41,793 bases of DNA from Lentisphaerota bacterium (GCA_015061685.1 SUWD01000024.1:1-41793), one strand, 5' to 3'; counted from the first letter of the stretch, positions 1 through 9,479 are shown. Made by a program: numbers and translations. The notes: generated from the sequence alone by a model not told the origin.

Positions 1-57
1 CCGAGGGCGAAGCCCGAGCGGCGAGGCCGCTCTCCCGCGGCCGCAGGGAGATTTTTT
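1..57 (+). terminator. GC-rich palindrome cluster ending in a terminator-like hairpin
   Basis: Three short hairpins lie head to tail: GGGC-GAA-GCCC (5-15), GAGCGGC-gag-GCCGCTC (16-32) and TCTCCC with GGGAGA around a 9-nt loop (31-51), the last followed by six T. The third has the form of a rho-independent terminator for a gene left of the window. The cluster also resembles extragenic palindromic repeats. The upstream gene is not visible, so its role is inferred. Confidence 0.4.
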
Positions 58-65
58 GGAGAAGA

Positions 66-126
66 AAGAGATTGCCCGCAATGCACCACCGCAGGAAAGA
101 TTTTTCACAAAAAATGAGACAATAAC
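66..126 (+). repeat. Partial copy (right end) of the dispersed repeat
   Basis: This 61-bp stretch is identical, or nearly so, to the right end of the full copies at 10701-10980 and 32190-32497, finishing at the same ACAATAAC boundary. The left 220 bp of the element is missing and is replaced by the palindrome cluster. Its last 33 bp (94-126) recurs in inverted orientation at 9447-9479 with one mismatch, so the two bracket the carbohydrate operon. Confidence 0.8.
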
Positions 127-291
127 TGTTTTTTAGAGAGTATAAAAAATAATTGGTGAGAATAATAAATCGGTACTATTCTGTGTAACGATATATTGAT
201 TAATGAGTTGTGGTTAAATCACTTCGTTCACAAAAAATAGAAATTACGACAACATACCACTACTGTCCGGTAAAAATTTTAGAGCAGTAAA
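127..291. other. AT-rich non-coding spacer
   Basis: No gene, RNA or convincing promoter was recognised between the repeat end and the operon terminator. The stretch is AT-rich and contains stop codons in all frames. Confidence 0.5.
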
Positions 292-330
292 GGGCTGAAA
301 AGTTCCTCTTTGACCGGCAAATTTCAGCCC
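292..330 (-). terminator. Terminator of the carbohydrate operon
   Basis: A perfect 9-bp stem, GGGCTGAAA (292-300) with TTTCAGCCC (322-330), encloses a 21-nt loop and is followed on the minus strand by a short T run. It lies 27 bp after the stop of the SGNH hydrolase gene, the last gene of the operon. The loop is long and the T tract short, so efficiency is uncertain. Confidence 0.5.
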
Positions 331-356
331 CAATTCTTAATAAAAAACTTTTGAAA

Positions 357-1286
357 TTACCTCTGCATATAACCATCAACAGCTTCTTGTGCACATTTTT
401 TCAGAAATGCTGCATCATCATCGCCAATGTTCCCGGGAACATACTTGATTTCAGATGTTTTTTTATCAAAAAGAATTGCAAACCAAACAGCCGCCTGAAG
501 ATACTCTCCACGCGAGTTGAAATGGGTCGTGTCTGCAAAAAGTTTCAATATTCCTTTATCTCTTCTCCAGGTGATGCTTCCTACAACTTCTCCAGCTTGT
601 GAAGGTTTATCCGGCCAGGAGTAGTTTACCAGCGATGCCGGATCATACGGCTTGAATTTAACAGGAGAGTTCTTACGGAAAATTTGAACAGCATCTCCAA
701 CTGGAATCACACGGAATCCTGTCTCCTTGGCAAAACTTGAATAGGCTGCAGAAAGTCTGTTATACATTTCATCATTGGAAATTTTCCATCTCTTATTCAG
801 CATACTGGAATCTGCACGGTAGCTCCAGGTTTGCTGAATAATAATCTCTGCTTGAGGCTGGTGTTTTTTGATAACAGTAATAATGTGGTTTGCGTGAGGC
901 TGGAATGTCTTATAGTCAAGACTGTTTGCACTGTTCTGTTGAATGGTGATAATATCATATTTTTGAGTTTTCAGCAGTTCGAGAACAGTTCCTCTGCGGG
1001 CAGGTAATATCTTGCCGTCACTTTCCCAAACATCGATTCTGTACTGATCCGCTTTAAGATTCTTTTCGGCAGTTTTTAAGTTTCGGGAATGACTTTCAAG
1101 AGAACATGCACCAATAAAAGCATTGGTTAATCTCAGTTTGCAACCAGGAACTGATTTTACCATGTTGGGAAGACAAATTCCCACGCTGCTGGAAAAACTG
1201 TTCCCTATCATGAGAACATTTAATTCTTTTGCCGACAGACAGAAAGATGCCAGCAGCAACATTGTTACAAATCCTGTTTTTTTCAT
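357..1286 (-). CDS. Exported SGNH/GDSL-type hydrolase (DUF4886-like), probable carbohydrate esterase
   Basis: The 309-aa product starts with a signal peptide (about residues 1-19). Block I is IGNSFS with the predicted nucleophile Ser30. An oxyanion-type segment TIQQNSAN (Asn118) follows, and the C-terminal dyad is DTTH (Asp252, His255). This is the SGNH hydrolase triad layout, and the sequence is closest to the DUF4886-type group found beside glycosidases in gut bacteria. Likely role: removing acetyl or other ester groups from a polysaccharide outside the cytoplasm. The start has a strong AAAGGAG ribosome site. It is the last gene of the operon, 136 bp after the GH28-like gene, and is followed by a terminator hairpin. 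The actual substrate cannot be told from sequence. Confidence 0.85.
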   Translation of the reverse strand: MKKTGFVTMLLLASFCLSAKELNVLMIGNSFSSSVGICLPNMVKSVPGCKLRLTNAFIGACSLESHSRNLKTAEKNLKADQYRIDVWESDGKILPARRGTVLELLKTQKYDIITIQQNSANSLDYKTFQPHANHIITVIKKHQPQAEIIIQQTWSYRADSSMLNKRWKISNDEMYNRLSAAYSSFAKETGFRVIPVGDAVQIFRKNSPVKFKPYDPASLVNYSWPDKPSQAGEVVGSITWRRDKGILKLFADTTHFNSRGEYLQAAVWFAILFDKKTSEIKYVPGNIGDDDAAFLKKCAQEAVDGYMQR

Positions 1287-1422
1287 ACAATCTCCTTTGG
1301 TTTGGTTTGAGTTAGTGAACCAATATTTTTTTAATTGGCTTATTCAAATATCAAATTTTCTCAAGAATATCAACTTTTCTACTTTATCGTCCTTCGTTGT
1401 GCATATCGGTATCGGGATCTGA

Positions 1423-2604
1423 TCAAAACTGGGTTTCCCAAGATTTTGATTGGATTCGTTGAAATGGCACATCTTGACCAATTTCTGCTGAAAGTTCAAA
1501 ATTATTCAATTTTAAATGTTTCACGCATTTTGCGACAATAGGTGATTCACCCTCAACATTTCCAGATATATCTGAAAATGTGATGTTTTTGAGAACAGTA
1601 TGGCAGGAACCTTCAAGTGAGATCGGACGTTTTGATTTGATTCTGACGTTTCTGAAGTGGATCCCTTCGATCCCCCTGAGTCTGATTCCCGCATCACATC
1701 CGATGCGTATGGGATAACGGTTGGTTGTAATGTCGAAATTTTCAAAAACGATGTTACTTATCTGCATATACCCAGTACAATTTTTCCTCAAGTAACGGAA
1801 AGGATGTTCACTGTGTATTCCAGTTCCGATCCCTTTGAAAATAATATTGCTGAAAGAACAGTTCCGTATTGTATCATCGCTGGGACATCCGAGGCGTATT
1901 CCCTGGCAATGGCTGTTCAGAATACAATTTGTTACAGATACCTGTTCGCAAACAGCAGGCTTTCTCAAATCTTTGCGAATCGCCCGCAGAACGATGCAGT
2001 CATCTCCAGTTTGAAAAAAGCTGTCACTGATAATGACCCTGCGGCAGCTGTCGATATCTATACCGTCATTATTGCAAATCCGGAGATCTCCGGTAATGTG
2101 GATCCCTGAAACTCTGACATCTTCACATTCCGAAAGCCAGAATGTCCAGTTTGGAGAATTCACAAAGGAAACTCCTTCAAAACGTATATTCCTGCATTGA
2201 AAAAATTGTATCATACGCGGTCTGGGGTGTTCCGGTTTATTGAATTGTCCCATGCCGTTATCACAGCTGCAGTCAAAAAATTCACATCCCTGACCGTCAA
2301 TTGCTCCTGATCCGGTAATGGAAACATTTTCACATCCGTTACATACTATCAGTGCTTTTCGACTGTTTTCCGGAACAACAGAATCAAAACCGTCAAAAAA
2401 GATATCATCATACATTTCAGTTTCAGGATATCCTTGAATGATTGCACCGGCAGGAAGGTGCAATTCGATATTGCTTTTCAGGTGAATGGTTCCGGATGGA
2501 TATATTCCCGGCTCAAGGATGATTTTACCTCCGCCGGAATCTGCTGTCCGGTTGACAGCTTCCTGAATTGCAAGACCGGTTTTTTCAGTAACGATATATT
2601 CCAT
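1423..2604 (-). CDS. GH28-like glycoside hydrolase (polygalacturonase fold)
   Basis: The 393-aa product is a right-handed beta-helix of the glycoside hydrolase 28 type. It begins with the pectate-lyase-like opening (AIQEAVNRTADSGGG, then a GTIHLKSNIELHL strand). The catalytic cluster is NNDGIDIDSC (Asp180) and TGDDC (Asp201, Asp202), with His232 in SHCQGIRLG replacing the usual GHG motif. No signal peptide is seen, so it may act inside the cell on imported oligosaccharides. The substrate is probably a uronic-acid or related alpha-linked sugar; pectin is not proven. The start has no clear Shine-Dalgarno and lies 96 bp after the GH63-like stop. The altered GHG motif suggests a non-classical specificity. 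Confidence 0.88.
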   Translation of the reverse strand: MEYIVTEKTGLAIQEAVNRTADSGGGKIILEPGIYPSGTIHLKSNIELHLPAGAIIQGYPETEMYDDIFFDGFDSVVPENSRKALIVCNGCENVSITGSGAIDGQGCEFFDCSCDNGMGQFNKPEHPRPRMIQFFQCRNIRFEGVSFVNSPNWTFWLSECEDVRVSGIHITGDLRICNNDGIDIDSCRRVIISDSFFQTGDDCIVLRAIRKDLRKPAVCEQVSVTNCILNSHCQGIRLGCPSDDTIRNCSFSNIIFKGIGTGIHSEHPFRYLRKNCTGYMQISNIVFENFDITTNRYPIRIGCDAGIRLRGIEGIHFRNVRIKSKRPISLEGSCHTVLKNITFSDISGNVEGESPIVAKCVKHLKLNNFELSAEIGQDVPFQRIQSKSWETQF

Positions 2605-2700
2605 AATAATGCAAGTTTCTTTTAGTGGCAGTGCTTCAAATTAAAAGGTGAAATAATTATATTTTTCTATCATTCCAGACAGATGGATTTTTAGTTTCAT

Positions 2701-3951
2701 TCAGTTATTCAAAAACTCCCTCCAAATAGAGATCGGTCCCAAAGCGGACCAGCCGCAGAAGTCTCTGCCGGCTATGGGCGAAGGCTTTTTACACTGATCA
2801 GGAGGGATATTCTCCCAAATTGTTCCGGTCAATTCATAAAGTCTGGAAATTGCAGAATGGTATTTTTCAGCGATCTCCCGTGCCAATTTTTCTTCGCCAT
2901 AGTCACGCAAACCATTAAGAACCATATAAACTATCGGAGCCCATACCGGACCACGCCAATATCCCTTGACCAAATCAAAATCCGGATCATCTGCCGCCAA
3001 CCCCGGTATTCCGCACGGCAATCCGAAACGGTCAGGATTTTTTAATTCGGCAATAAGAGCATCAGCCTGTTTTTCTTCTGCGATATGGGCAAAAAGGGCC
3101 CAATAAGCACCTGCATGGCGGCGGGAAAGAAATTTACTGTCCAGACGGTCAAAATAAAACCTGTTCTTATGGTCAAAGAATGTTTCATTGACTGCATCTT
3201 TCATATTTTCAAACTCCTGCCGGAATTCAATTTTTTTCGCCTCATCTCCAACAAGATCAGCCATTTCGGAAAGAATCCTTGCATTCATCGCCATCTGACA
3301 GGAAAGATCACACCAATTGAGCTGCCTGTTCCATTCATGATGAAATTTTTTCCAGCTCAATATTTTCTGGTAAAAAAGATCTCCTGCATCTCCTGAATAT
3401 CCCACGTGTTCCCTGAGAAACGGGATTCCTCCTTCAGGTGTTATATCTTCTACAGAGTCCCATCTGGGCAGATCATCCATTCCGCTCCCCAGGGTGCTCC
3501 CGAAGTAAAGTCCGTTTGAACGGCGATAATTATCTCTGTTCCATTTGTGATGGAGGCATAATTTGGGGAACACTTTTTTCAGACGGTCGATACCTTCGGG
3601 ATTGTACTTGAAAAGTTCCATCTCTGCCCATCCGAGAACGGGCGGAGCAAAAGCGATCGGACTTTTTCCGGTAAATGCTGCTTCGCCCTCTGCAGAAAAC
3701 TCCCTGGCGATAAAACCATCCTTATCCTGAAGCGTATAGAGATTATCCAGAGAATTTTCTGCTCCGAACTCTTTTGCATGATATTTTGCCCACATTACGG
3801 AAAAAGCGGTGTCCCACAGGAAAATACCGGAAAAATGTCCTCCGGTAGAAATTCGGGGGACCTTGATTTTTTCGGGCTGCGGGCTTTCCGTTATACGAAT
3901 CCGTCTGGCAATATCTAATGTTTTTTCATAAAGAAGTTCCGGTGCAATCAT
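2701..3951 (-). CDS. GH63/trehalase-like glycoside hydrolase
   Basis: This 416-aa protein has the (alpha/alpha)6-barrel signatures of the GH63/GH37 group: FLWDTAF (residues 44-50), SGMDDLPRWD (about 156-165, with the predicted acid Asp) and GYWRGPVWAPIVYM near residue 329. The length matches the compact bacterial forms related to mannosylglycerate hydrolase rather than the 800-residue eukaryotic processing glucosidase. It has no signal peptide, so action on imported oligosaccharides in the cytoplasm is likely. It starts 15 bp after the stop of the upstream DUF6067-like gene with a GGGTGGT ribosome site. It probably removes terminal alpha-linked glucose or mannose; linkage and substrate are not determinable here. 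Confidence 0.85.
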   Translation of the reverse strand: MIAPELLYEKTLDIARRIRITESPQPEKIKVPRISTGGHFSGIFLWDTAFSVMWAKYHAKEFGAENSLDNLYTLQDKDGFIAREFSAEGEAAFTGKSPIAFAPPVLGWAEMELFKYNPEGIDRLKKVFPKLCLHHKWNRDNYRRSNGLYFGSTLGSGMDDLPRWDSVEDITPEGGIPFLREHVGYSGDAGDLFYQKILSWKKFHHEWNRQLNWCDLSCQMAMNARILSEMADLVGDEAKKIEFRQEFENMKDAVNETFFDHKNRFYFDRLDSKFLSRRHAGAYWALFAHIAEEKQADALIAELKNPDRFGLPCGIPGLAADDPDFDLVKGYWRGPVWAPIVYMVLNGLRDYGEEKLAREIAEKYHSAISRLYELTGTIWENIPPDQCKKPSPIAGRDFCGWSALGPISIWREFLNN

Positions 3952-3966
3952 TTTTTTACCACCCTG

Positions 3967-6900
3967 TTATTTACGAATATAGGCATTGTCCGGTTCAGGA
4001 GCTTGGAGCATCGCTCCAAATTCGGGAGATCCTACAAAAATATACCGGAAATCACATTCTTGCAGAGTAAGATCGATCTTATCTCCTTCAAATGTTTCGC
4101 CGCTGACGGGATCCATGACCACGCCATCCGCAGAAATCCCCATTTTCTTTCGGTCAAATTCAAAGGTGGTTATGCCTGCCTTGCCGCAATTGGTGATAAT
4201 GAACAATGCCGTTCTGCCACGCTGATAGCAGCTGACCAGATAATTTCCCGAAACTTTGAAGGGATTATTTTTCTGATAATAGGGGAGAAAACGGCAGTCG
4301 GGCTTATGGGTTCCGAATGCCCATTGCAGATAGCGGTCCTTGAGAGGTTCGCTGAAGTTGCCCCAGAATTTCTGCATGGGGAACATCCGGTGCTGATTCA
4401 AAAGCCCCAATGCCGTTCTTTGAGCACGGTCGTACTTGGGATAATATTCATTCAGCGGGAGTTTTGCCCGGTCGGGGATTGTTGGCAGCACCAGAGCCAC
4501 AGGTACAAGTCCTGCTTGAAGTCCGGTGGAATGAGCTCGGATATAATCCGGCGGGAACTGTTCAATGAAGTTACCCGGCACACTGTATTCCCAGCAGATG
4601 CCAAGAGTCGCAAAAGCGAACTCCGGAATGATCATCGTGTTGGTCAGATGCGGAGCGATCAGCCGTTCTTTTTTTCCACGGGATTCCATGATATACGCCA
4701 GTCGCTTGAACAGTTGACGGGATGCCAGAATCCCCATAGCGGGGAGAGGGCGGTTCTTGTAGTCCCGGCATGCTGCAAGATCGGGATTCGTCTGCGGAAT
4801 GGGGAATGTTTCGTCAAAGTTTATGCCGTCAGCACCAGATTCCAGCAGTTTGTCGTAAGTCCAGAGAAGATAATCCACAGCCCGGGGGGTCATGTAAATG
4901 CGGTCGGACAATCCTTCCTGATACATGTGACGTGTTGCCCACTCTGCCCTATGGAACTGCCATGCCGGATCCGACACGGCAATAATACTGGCACAGTTGT
5001 AAGGACAGACCCGATCCAATGTCAGAGCCATCTGCTGAAATTGCGTTTCAAGATACATTTTATTTTCACGTACAAACCGTTCCGGGGATCTCCAAAAGGT
5101 CTTTCTCAGGAATCCGGCATTCCGGTTTGCATATTCCACCAGTGCCTTGCTGTCCTTTTCATGAAATTTTTTCATGAAGTCGTATGGAATCCGCCGGTTT
5201 TTCATGGCGTTCTTGAACGTTTTTGTGTAGGAATAGTCGTTGTTGTATGGAATCTTGCGGAATGCGTCCGGGAACATGCCGCCTGCCACCCACGGACTTC
5301 CGATCGGCAGAATATGAAGCATACCAGGCAGTTTCGAGCCCCATGTATAGACCCAGTTTTCCCATCCTTCCATACGGGTTTTTACAGGCGTGACCTGAAA
5401 TCCGAACGAAAATTCGATTGCTTTTCCGACACCGTGATTGCGATTGACGATGTCGCACTGCATCGTCACGGTTTCAGCATTCTTTCTTACCAGCCGGATC
5501 ATGGGCTTTCCATCTTCAAGATCAAATCCTTTGGGAGAATCAAAGAGAAAACAGAGTCCTCTTTCTTCTGCACCGAACCATGCGTAAGGTGTGAATTCAC
5601 CAGGAACATTGGGCAAACCGTACTGATTTTTCATCCTGAGCAGTTTGCCGGAGTTCCACACTTCACCTTTCCCGTTGGGGATAAGCCCCGCAGGATTGCC
5701 GCGGGGGGCATCTACAAGTGCATGGAATAGAGAGGCATGTTCAGCTTTCATATCTACCGAAAGGGTGAGCCTTTGTGCTTCCTCTTTCGCCGGGGGAGTC
5801 AATTTTATATTGACGAATGCAAACCCGTCATAGTCCCATGTGGTTTCTGCCCGGTAATCCCAATTATCGAATTTTGCAGAACTGACCGTCAGGACTTGAT
5901 GCGGTTCTGCTTTTACAATATTCAAAGTCGCATTGGATGCCGTGAATTTCTTTCCGCCGGAGACCAACTCGAATGACAGCGGTGAGGAAAGAATCTCCTC
6001 GTCTTTGCTCTTGACCTGATCGATCAGTCCGGTTTTTGAGAGTGTATGCGTGCGAAGAAGTGTGGAAAGCTGTTGTTCTTTGTTCACAACAATTGGCGTG
6101 AATGGCGAAAGGATTTTGTTCGAGTATCCCAACTGATTGTTAAGCCAGGGAAAATCTTTTTCTTCAAACCGGAAAGCATTTTTGAATACTTGTGTTTTTC
6201 CGTTTTCAACAACCGTCAAGTTCCCGTTCCAGATACCGAATGCACGCTTGACCGGCAGTTCAATCATTGCCTTCCAAGTACCATCGGGTTCCCGGTTGGC
6301 AGGAGTTTTGAAACTTTTTCCATCCGGTGAAATGATTTCAATCTGTTCAACTTTTTTATCCCGGTTCCCCGCCAGAGAAACTAACACCGCCACCTTGTTG
6401 TAACTGGGATAGTGTCGGAGAAATGCGTAGTTTCCTTGACCGAACTGATACTTCCCGGTAACAGGTGCTCCGCTGAGCTGCCTGCCCATTTCAAAGGGGA
6501 AGAAGGTTCGCCAGCAAACAACACCGTTTCCTTGACAATGTACCTGATATGAAAGAAATTTCCAAATGCCGTTGTGAGGCAGAGTTTGCATTTTACCGGG
6601 GATGTAGCGGTTGATGATCACTCGGTTTTCATAGATATTCCCTTCAACGATTTTGTTTTTCGCATCACCTTCGCATCTCAGTAAAAAGGAACCCGAAGCA
6701 AGCGAGGTGTCGGCTCCGTACACCCTGACACCACCGAAATTCCTGATAACTCTCGTTTTAAACATTTTCGTCTGCTCCAGAACATCTTTTTGCCCGGTAA
6801 GATTGCCGTATCCGAATCCGGCACTGACAAAGTTTCTGGCAGCATTGAATCTGAATTGCGACGGATCAACACCGGAAAGATTTTTCCACGGGATCGCCGC

Positions 6901-7395
6901 TTCCAATTCCCAAAAACCTTTGTTGATAGCAGTGGCACTTTCAACTCCGGAATGCCAATCTCTTGTGCTTTTCCGATCGACATATTTCATTTCCAGTCTG
7001 GTATTAAGACGATTGAAAAGGAGCTGGTATATATTACTTTTTCCATCTCCGATAAAAAATTCAATGCAGTCATCGCTGTAAACAGCTCCTCCTGTTTGGG
7101 TAGCATTGGCGATCAATCCGCCTCCGGGTTCAGAATCCTCCACCGGAGTGCGAACCGCAAGATAAAGTTTTTCCGGTGAACTTGCAAGATATACCTCCAC
7201 ATCACGGGGAATCATTCGGGTTCTGACATAATGGACCATACCGCCGAGCATTGAGGTTTTGGCATATTCGTCTGTATTGATCGTGCCATCGATCCGGATT
7301 TGACCTTCAGGAACTTCCGGTAATGCCAGCATATTGGCACGGCAAATACAGCAGAAAATAAGTGCCTGAACAGCAATAAAAAACTTCATCTTCAT
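3967..7395 (-). CDS. Large exported DUF6067-like glycoside hydrolase with N-terminal CBM9-like domain
   Basis: The protein is about 1140 aa. A signal peptide (to about residue 20) is followed by a CBM9-like beta-sandwich (about 25-215; IRIDGTINTDEY, YSDDCIEFFIG, FWELEAAIPWKNL). A long beta-rich middle follows, then a TIM-barrel-like region containing ADGINFDETFPIP near residue 860, whose Asp-Glu pair could be catalytic, and a small C-terminal beta-sandwich. It resembles uncharacterised DUF6067 proteins of Lentisphaerae and Planctomycetes. Four starts are possible: GTG 7404 and ATG 7401, 7395 and 7389. ATG 7395 gives the best spacing to the GAGGTG ribosome site. As the only very large secreted enzyme of the operon it probably makes the first extracellular cut. 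Family-level function is inferred. Confidence 0.8.
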   Translation of the reverse strand: MKMKFFIAVQALIFCCICRANMLALPEVPEGQIRIDGTINTDEYAKTSMLGGMVHYVRTRMIPRDVEVYLASSPEKLYLAVRTPVEDSEPGGGLIANATQTGGAVYSDDCIEFFIGDGKSNIYQLLFNRLNTRLEMKYVDRKSTRDWHSGVESATAINKGFWELEAAIPWKNLSGVDPSQFRFNAARNFVSAGFGYGNLTGQKDVLEQTKMFKTRVIRNFGGVRVYGADTSLASGSFLLRCEGDAKNKIVEGNIYENRVIINRYIPGKMQTLPHNGIWKFLSYQVHCQGNGVVCWRTFFPFEMGRQLSGAPVTGKYQFGQGNYAFLRHYPSYNKVAVLVSLAGNRDKKVEQIEIISPDGKSFKTPANREPDGTWKAMIELPVKRAFGIWNGNLTVVENGKTQVFKNAFRFEEKDFPWLNNQLGYSNKILSPFTPIVVNKEQQLSTLLRTHTLSKTGLIDQVKSKDEEILSSPLSFELVSGGKKFTASNATLNIVKAEPHQVLTVSSAKFDNWDYRAETTWDYDGFAFVNIKLTPPAKEEAQRLTLSVDMKAEHASLFHALVDAPRGNPAGLIPNGKGEVWNSGKLLRMKNQYGLPNVPGEFTPYAWFGAEERGLCFLFDSPKGFDLEDGKPMIRLVRKNAETVTMQCDIVNRNHGVGKAIEFSFGFQVTPVKTRMEGWENWVYTWGSKLPGMLHILPIGSPWVAGGMFPDAFRKIPYNNDYSYTKTFKNAMKNRRIPYDFMKKFHEKDSKALVEYANRNAGFLRKTFWRSPERFVRENKMYLETQFQQMALTLDRVCPYNCASIIAVSDPAWQFHRAEWATRHMYQEGLSDRIYMTPRAVDYLLWTYDKLLESGADGINFDETFPIPQTNPDLAACRDYKNRPLPAMGILASRQLFKRLAYIMESRGKKERLIAPHLTNTMIIPEFAFATLGICWEYSVPGNFIEQFPPDYIRAHSTGLQAGLVPVALVLPTIPDRAKLPLNEYYPKYDRAQRTALGLLNQHRMFPMQKFWGNFSEPLKDRYLQWAFGTHKPDCRFLPYYQKNNPFKVSGNYLVSCYQRGRTALFIITNCGKAGITTFEFDRKKMGISADGVVMDPVSGETFEGDKIDLTLQECDFRYIFVGSPEFGAMLQAPEPDNAYIRK

Positions 7396-7405
7396 TTTCA
7401 TCACC

Positions 7406-8257
7406 TCATTTGATATCTGTCAGCAGGATACAGTTTTTCAAAGAAACGATATATGAGGCATTTCCCATGGTTACATGCCCATCATGCCACGCAACCACTG
7501 CTCCATTGTTGTGTCTCAAATCCACTTCCCACCCATCGGTGGAGCCAGCATTGAACGGGCGTATATTCTTGGTAAAATTACATGCGTTCAAATTATCTCT
7601 TATTGTATCTGCCAGGTGCATTGTTTTTGATGGCTGGCGGAGCTGACTTAACTTGACAGCACCTTTGCCATCGGCATATAAGCTGTTGTTAATATTCAGA
7701 TCACTACTGTTAAAAGAATTGGTATAGTAATTTTTACCGTAACTCCAGCAAATTTTTCCCACAGTGGACGTGGAAGTCGCTGTCCATGATATTCTTTTGA
7801 TATCAGAAGGACAGAGAAAGATACCAGCATCCTGGTGACTGTTTGAGGCTTTTTTGTAGTCGATCCCGGTGTAAGGGGTCAATTTGGCAACAAATCCGTT
7901 ATGATCCATGCATTCAGAGGGTGAAAGATATTCTTCATTGTCATCTGTATACATCCCCGCAAAGGTGGCAATCTGTTTTAAATTATTCTGACACGCAGCG
8001 GAACGGGACCGCTCTCTTGCACTATTCAAAGCAGGCAGCAGTATGGCAGCAAGAATGGCAATGATCGCAATAACAACCAGAAGTTCAATCAGCGTGAACG
8101 CTGATTGAGAGAAACACACTTTTGGTGTATTTGATGCCTGCTTTGCAGGCATCACCCGGCATTTTCTTATTGATTTTTTCAGATGCAGTATTCCTCTTGA
8201 GATATACTGCAGGGAAGTCTTTACTGTAGAGCCGGATCTGTTGTCGAAGCACATCAT
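7406..8257 (-). CDS. Type II secretion pseudopilin-like protein (DUF1559 / H-X9-DG type)
   Basis: The 283-aa product has a basic 53-residue leader, then the prepilin cleavage and helix motif [20 protein letters not shown] and an LLPAL..ARERSR..C..NLKQI segment typical of DUF1559 proteins of Planctomycetes, Verrucomicrobia and Lentisphaerae. Near the C-terminus, [13 protein letters not shown] is the family's conserved DGH element. The start is supported by an AAAGGAT ribosome site, so the long leader is real rather than a mis-set start. It lies 17 bp after the gntR-type regulator and just before the secreted giant enzyme. It may anchor or export the enzymes, or help capture polysaccharide at the surface; that role is inference from position. 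Such proteins occur in large paralogous sets in these phyla. Confidence 0.88.
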   Translation of the reverse strand: MMCFDNRSGSTVKTSLQYISRGILHLKKSIRKCRVMPAKQASNTPKVCFSQSAFTLIELLVVIAIIAILAAILLPALNSARERSRSAACQNNLKQIATFAGMYTDDNEEYLSPSECMDHNGFVAKLTPYTGIDYKKASNSHQDAGIFLCPSDIKRISWTATSTSTVGKICWSYGKNYYTNSFNSSDLNINNSLYADGKGAVKLSQLRQPSKTMHLADTIRDNLNACNFTKNIRPFNAGSTDGWEVDLRHNNGAVVAWHDGHVTMGNASYIVSLKNCILLTDIK

Positions 8258-8274
8258 AAATAATCCTTTCTGTT

Positions 8275-9345
8275 TTATTTAACATTAATATTTCGAACTG
8301 TATTCCCTTCCAGCATTTCAATGTTGAAAGTAAAATTGGAATATGATTTAATTTTCCGTGACGATAATCTCTGAAGCAGGATCCGCAATGTTTCTGCCAA
8401 TTCAGGACCGGCAGATGTGATTTGATAAATTCCTGTCTCAGGCATGGCTGAACCTTCATAAGCAGCAATCGAAAGATCTTCAGGGACCCGGACACCTGCT
8501 TTCAAACAGGCGGTAAGAAACATCGAAGCAACTTCGTTGGTATAACAGAATACGGCACTGGGACGATTTTTGAATCTCAAATAGCGATGCACACATTCTT
8601 CGATCATTCTCTTGCGTTCTGAACTTTCTGAATCATCCCATTTTGGCAAAACTGTTTTCAGTTTCCGGTTCAATGGGATTCCATGTTCCAATAACGCCTG
8701 AGTATAACCATCCTGTTCCGGTATATTCAGCGGGTTGGTGGAAATACAGAAAATCCGTCGGTGACCATTTCTGATAAGATACTCCACTGACATTTTTTCT
8801 CCGAGGTATCTTGGAATCTGGGCACGGTCGATCTTTCCATCCAATTCAATATCTCCTGAACGGAGCAGTACCACCCGTTCAGGATGTTTCAGCAAAACCT
8901 TGATCGTACGCGGATCATATATGGAATACATACAAATATCAGCATTGGGGTCTTCAAGTTGTGCGGCAATGATTTCAGGTTCGCTGTTGGGAAACAGACG
9001 GTTCATGTTGATGGTGACTCTGGTATAATTATATTCCTTGGCTATACGGGAAATCTTTTGTGCCAGTCTGGAATAGAAAAACGATTCCAAAGTTGGTATC
9101 CAGATATGAAGTGAACGGATTTCCGAGCCATATCGCGGATGTTGAAATGTTCCTTTGCCGGGAATGGTATAAAGTACGCCTTCACGGATCAACTCCTTGA
9201 CGGCCTTATTGCAAGTTGCTGTAGTTGTGTGATAGCGGACCGCCATTTCCCGACGCCCCTCCAGGGGGGTGGAAACATATTTCCCGTTCTCTATTTCATC
9301 TCTGATCATACGCTTGAGTTCTATGTACTTACAGCGTTCCAGCAT
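8275..9345 (-). CDS. GntR-type HTH / LacI-type sugar-binding transcription regulator
   Basis: The 356-aa regulator has an N-terminal winged helix of the GntR family (residues 1-70; [31 protein letters not shown] then GKGTF) joined to a periplasmic-binding-protein-like sensor as in LacI/GalR and AraR (about 78-350; [36 protein letters not shown]). It is the first gene of the minus-strand carbohydrate operon and has its own TTGAAA-N17-TATATT promoter at 9406-9434. It most likely represses the operon, including itself, until a breakdown sugar binds. The ligand is unknown. The start is supported by an AGAGGTT ribosome site. Confidence 0.88.
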   Translation of the reverse strand: MLERCKYIELKRMIRDEIENGKYVSTPLEGRREMAVRYHTTTATCNKAVKELIREGVLYTIPGKGTFQHPRYGSEIRSLHIWIPTLESFFYSRLAQKISRIAKEYNYTRVTINMNRLFPNSEPEIIAAQLEDPNADICMYSIYDPRTIKVLLKHPERVVLLRSGDIELDGKIDRAQIPRYLGEKMSVEYLIRNGHRRIFCISTNPLNIPEQDGYTQALLEHGIPLNRKLKTVLPKWDDSESSERKRMIEECVHRYLRFKNRPSAVFCYTNEVASMFLTACLKAGVRVPEDLSIAAYEGSAMPETGIYQITSAGPELAETLRILLQRLSSRKIKSYSNFTFNIEMLEGNTVRNINVK

Positions 9346-9405
9346 ATTCTTGAACCTCTTTTTTAAACCTGTGAATTTTGCTCAATGCTACTACAGTTGG
9401 CGTTT

Positions 9406-9434
9406 AATATACATGTTTATCAAAAAAATTTCAA
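9406..9434 (-). promoter_or_regulatory. Predicted sigma70-type promoter of the carbohydrate operon
   Basis: On the minus strand TTGAAA (9434-9429) is separated by exactly 17 bp from TATATT (9411-9406), 61 bp before the regulator start. The same hexamers and spacing recur before guaB and the candidate small RNA at 32592. The promoter sits just inside the inverted repeat end at 9447-9479. Confidence 0.65.
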
Positions 9435-9446
9435 GTATTAAAATAA

Positions 9447-9479
9447 GTTATTGTCTTATTTTTTGTGAAAAATCTTTCC
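9447..9479 (-). repeat. Inverted 33-bp end of the dispersed repeat
   Basis: This is the reverse complement of the right-end 33 bp of the dispersed repeat, with 32 of 33 bases matching positions 94-126. Homology stops sharply beyond 9480. With the partial copy at 66-126 it forms inverted flanks around the whole carbohydrate operon. Confidence 0.75.

Noticed and set aside
4003..5730. 575-aa plus-strand open frame
   Set aside because: It lies wholly opposite the DUF6067-like gene, has no ribosome site and shows no domain; it is an antisense shadow of a biased coding strand.
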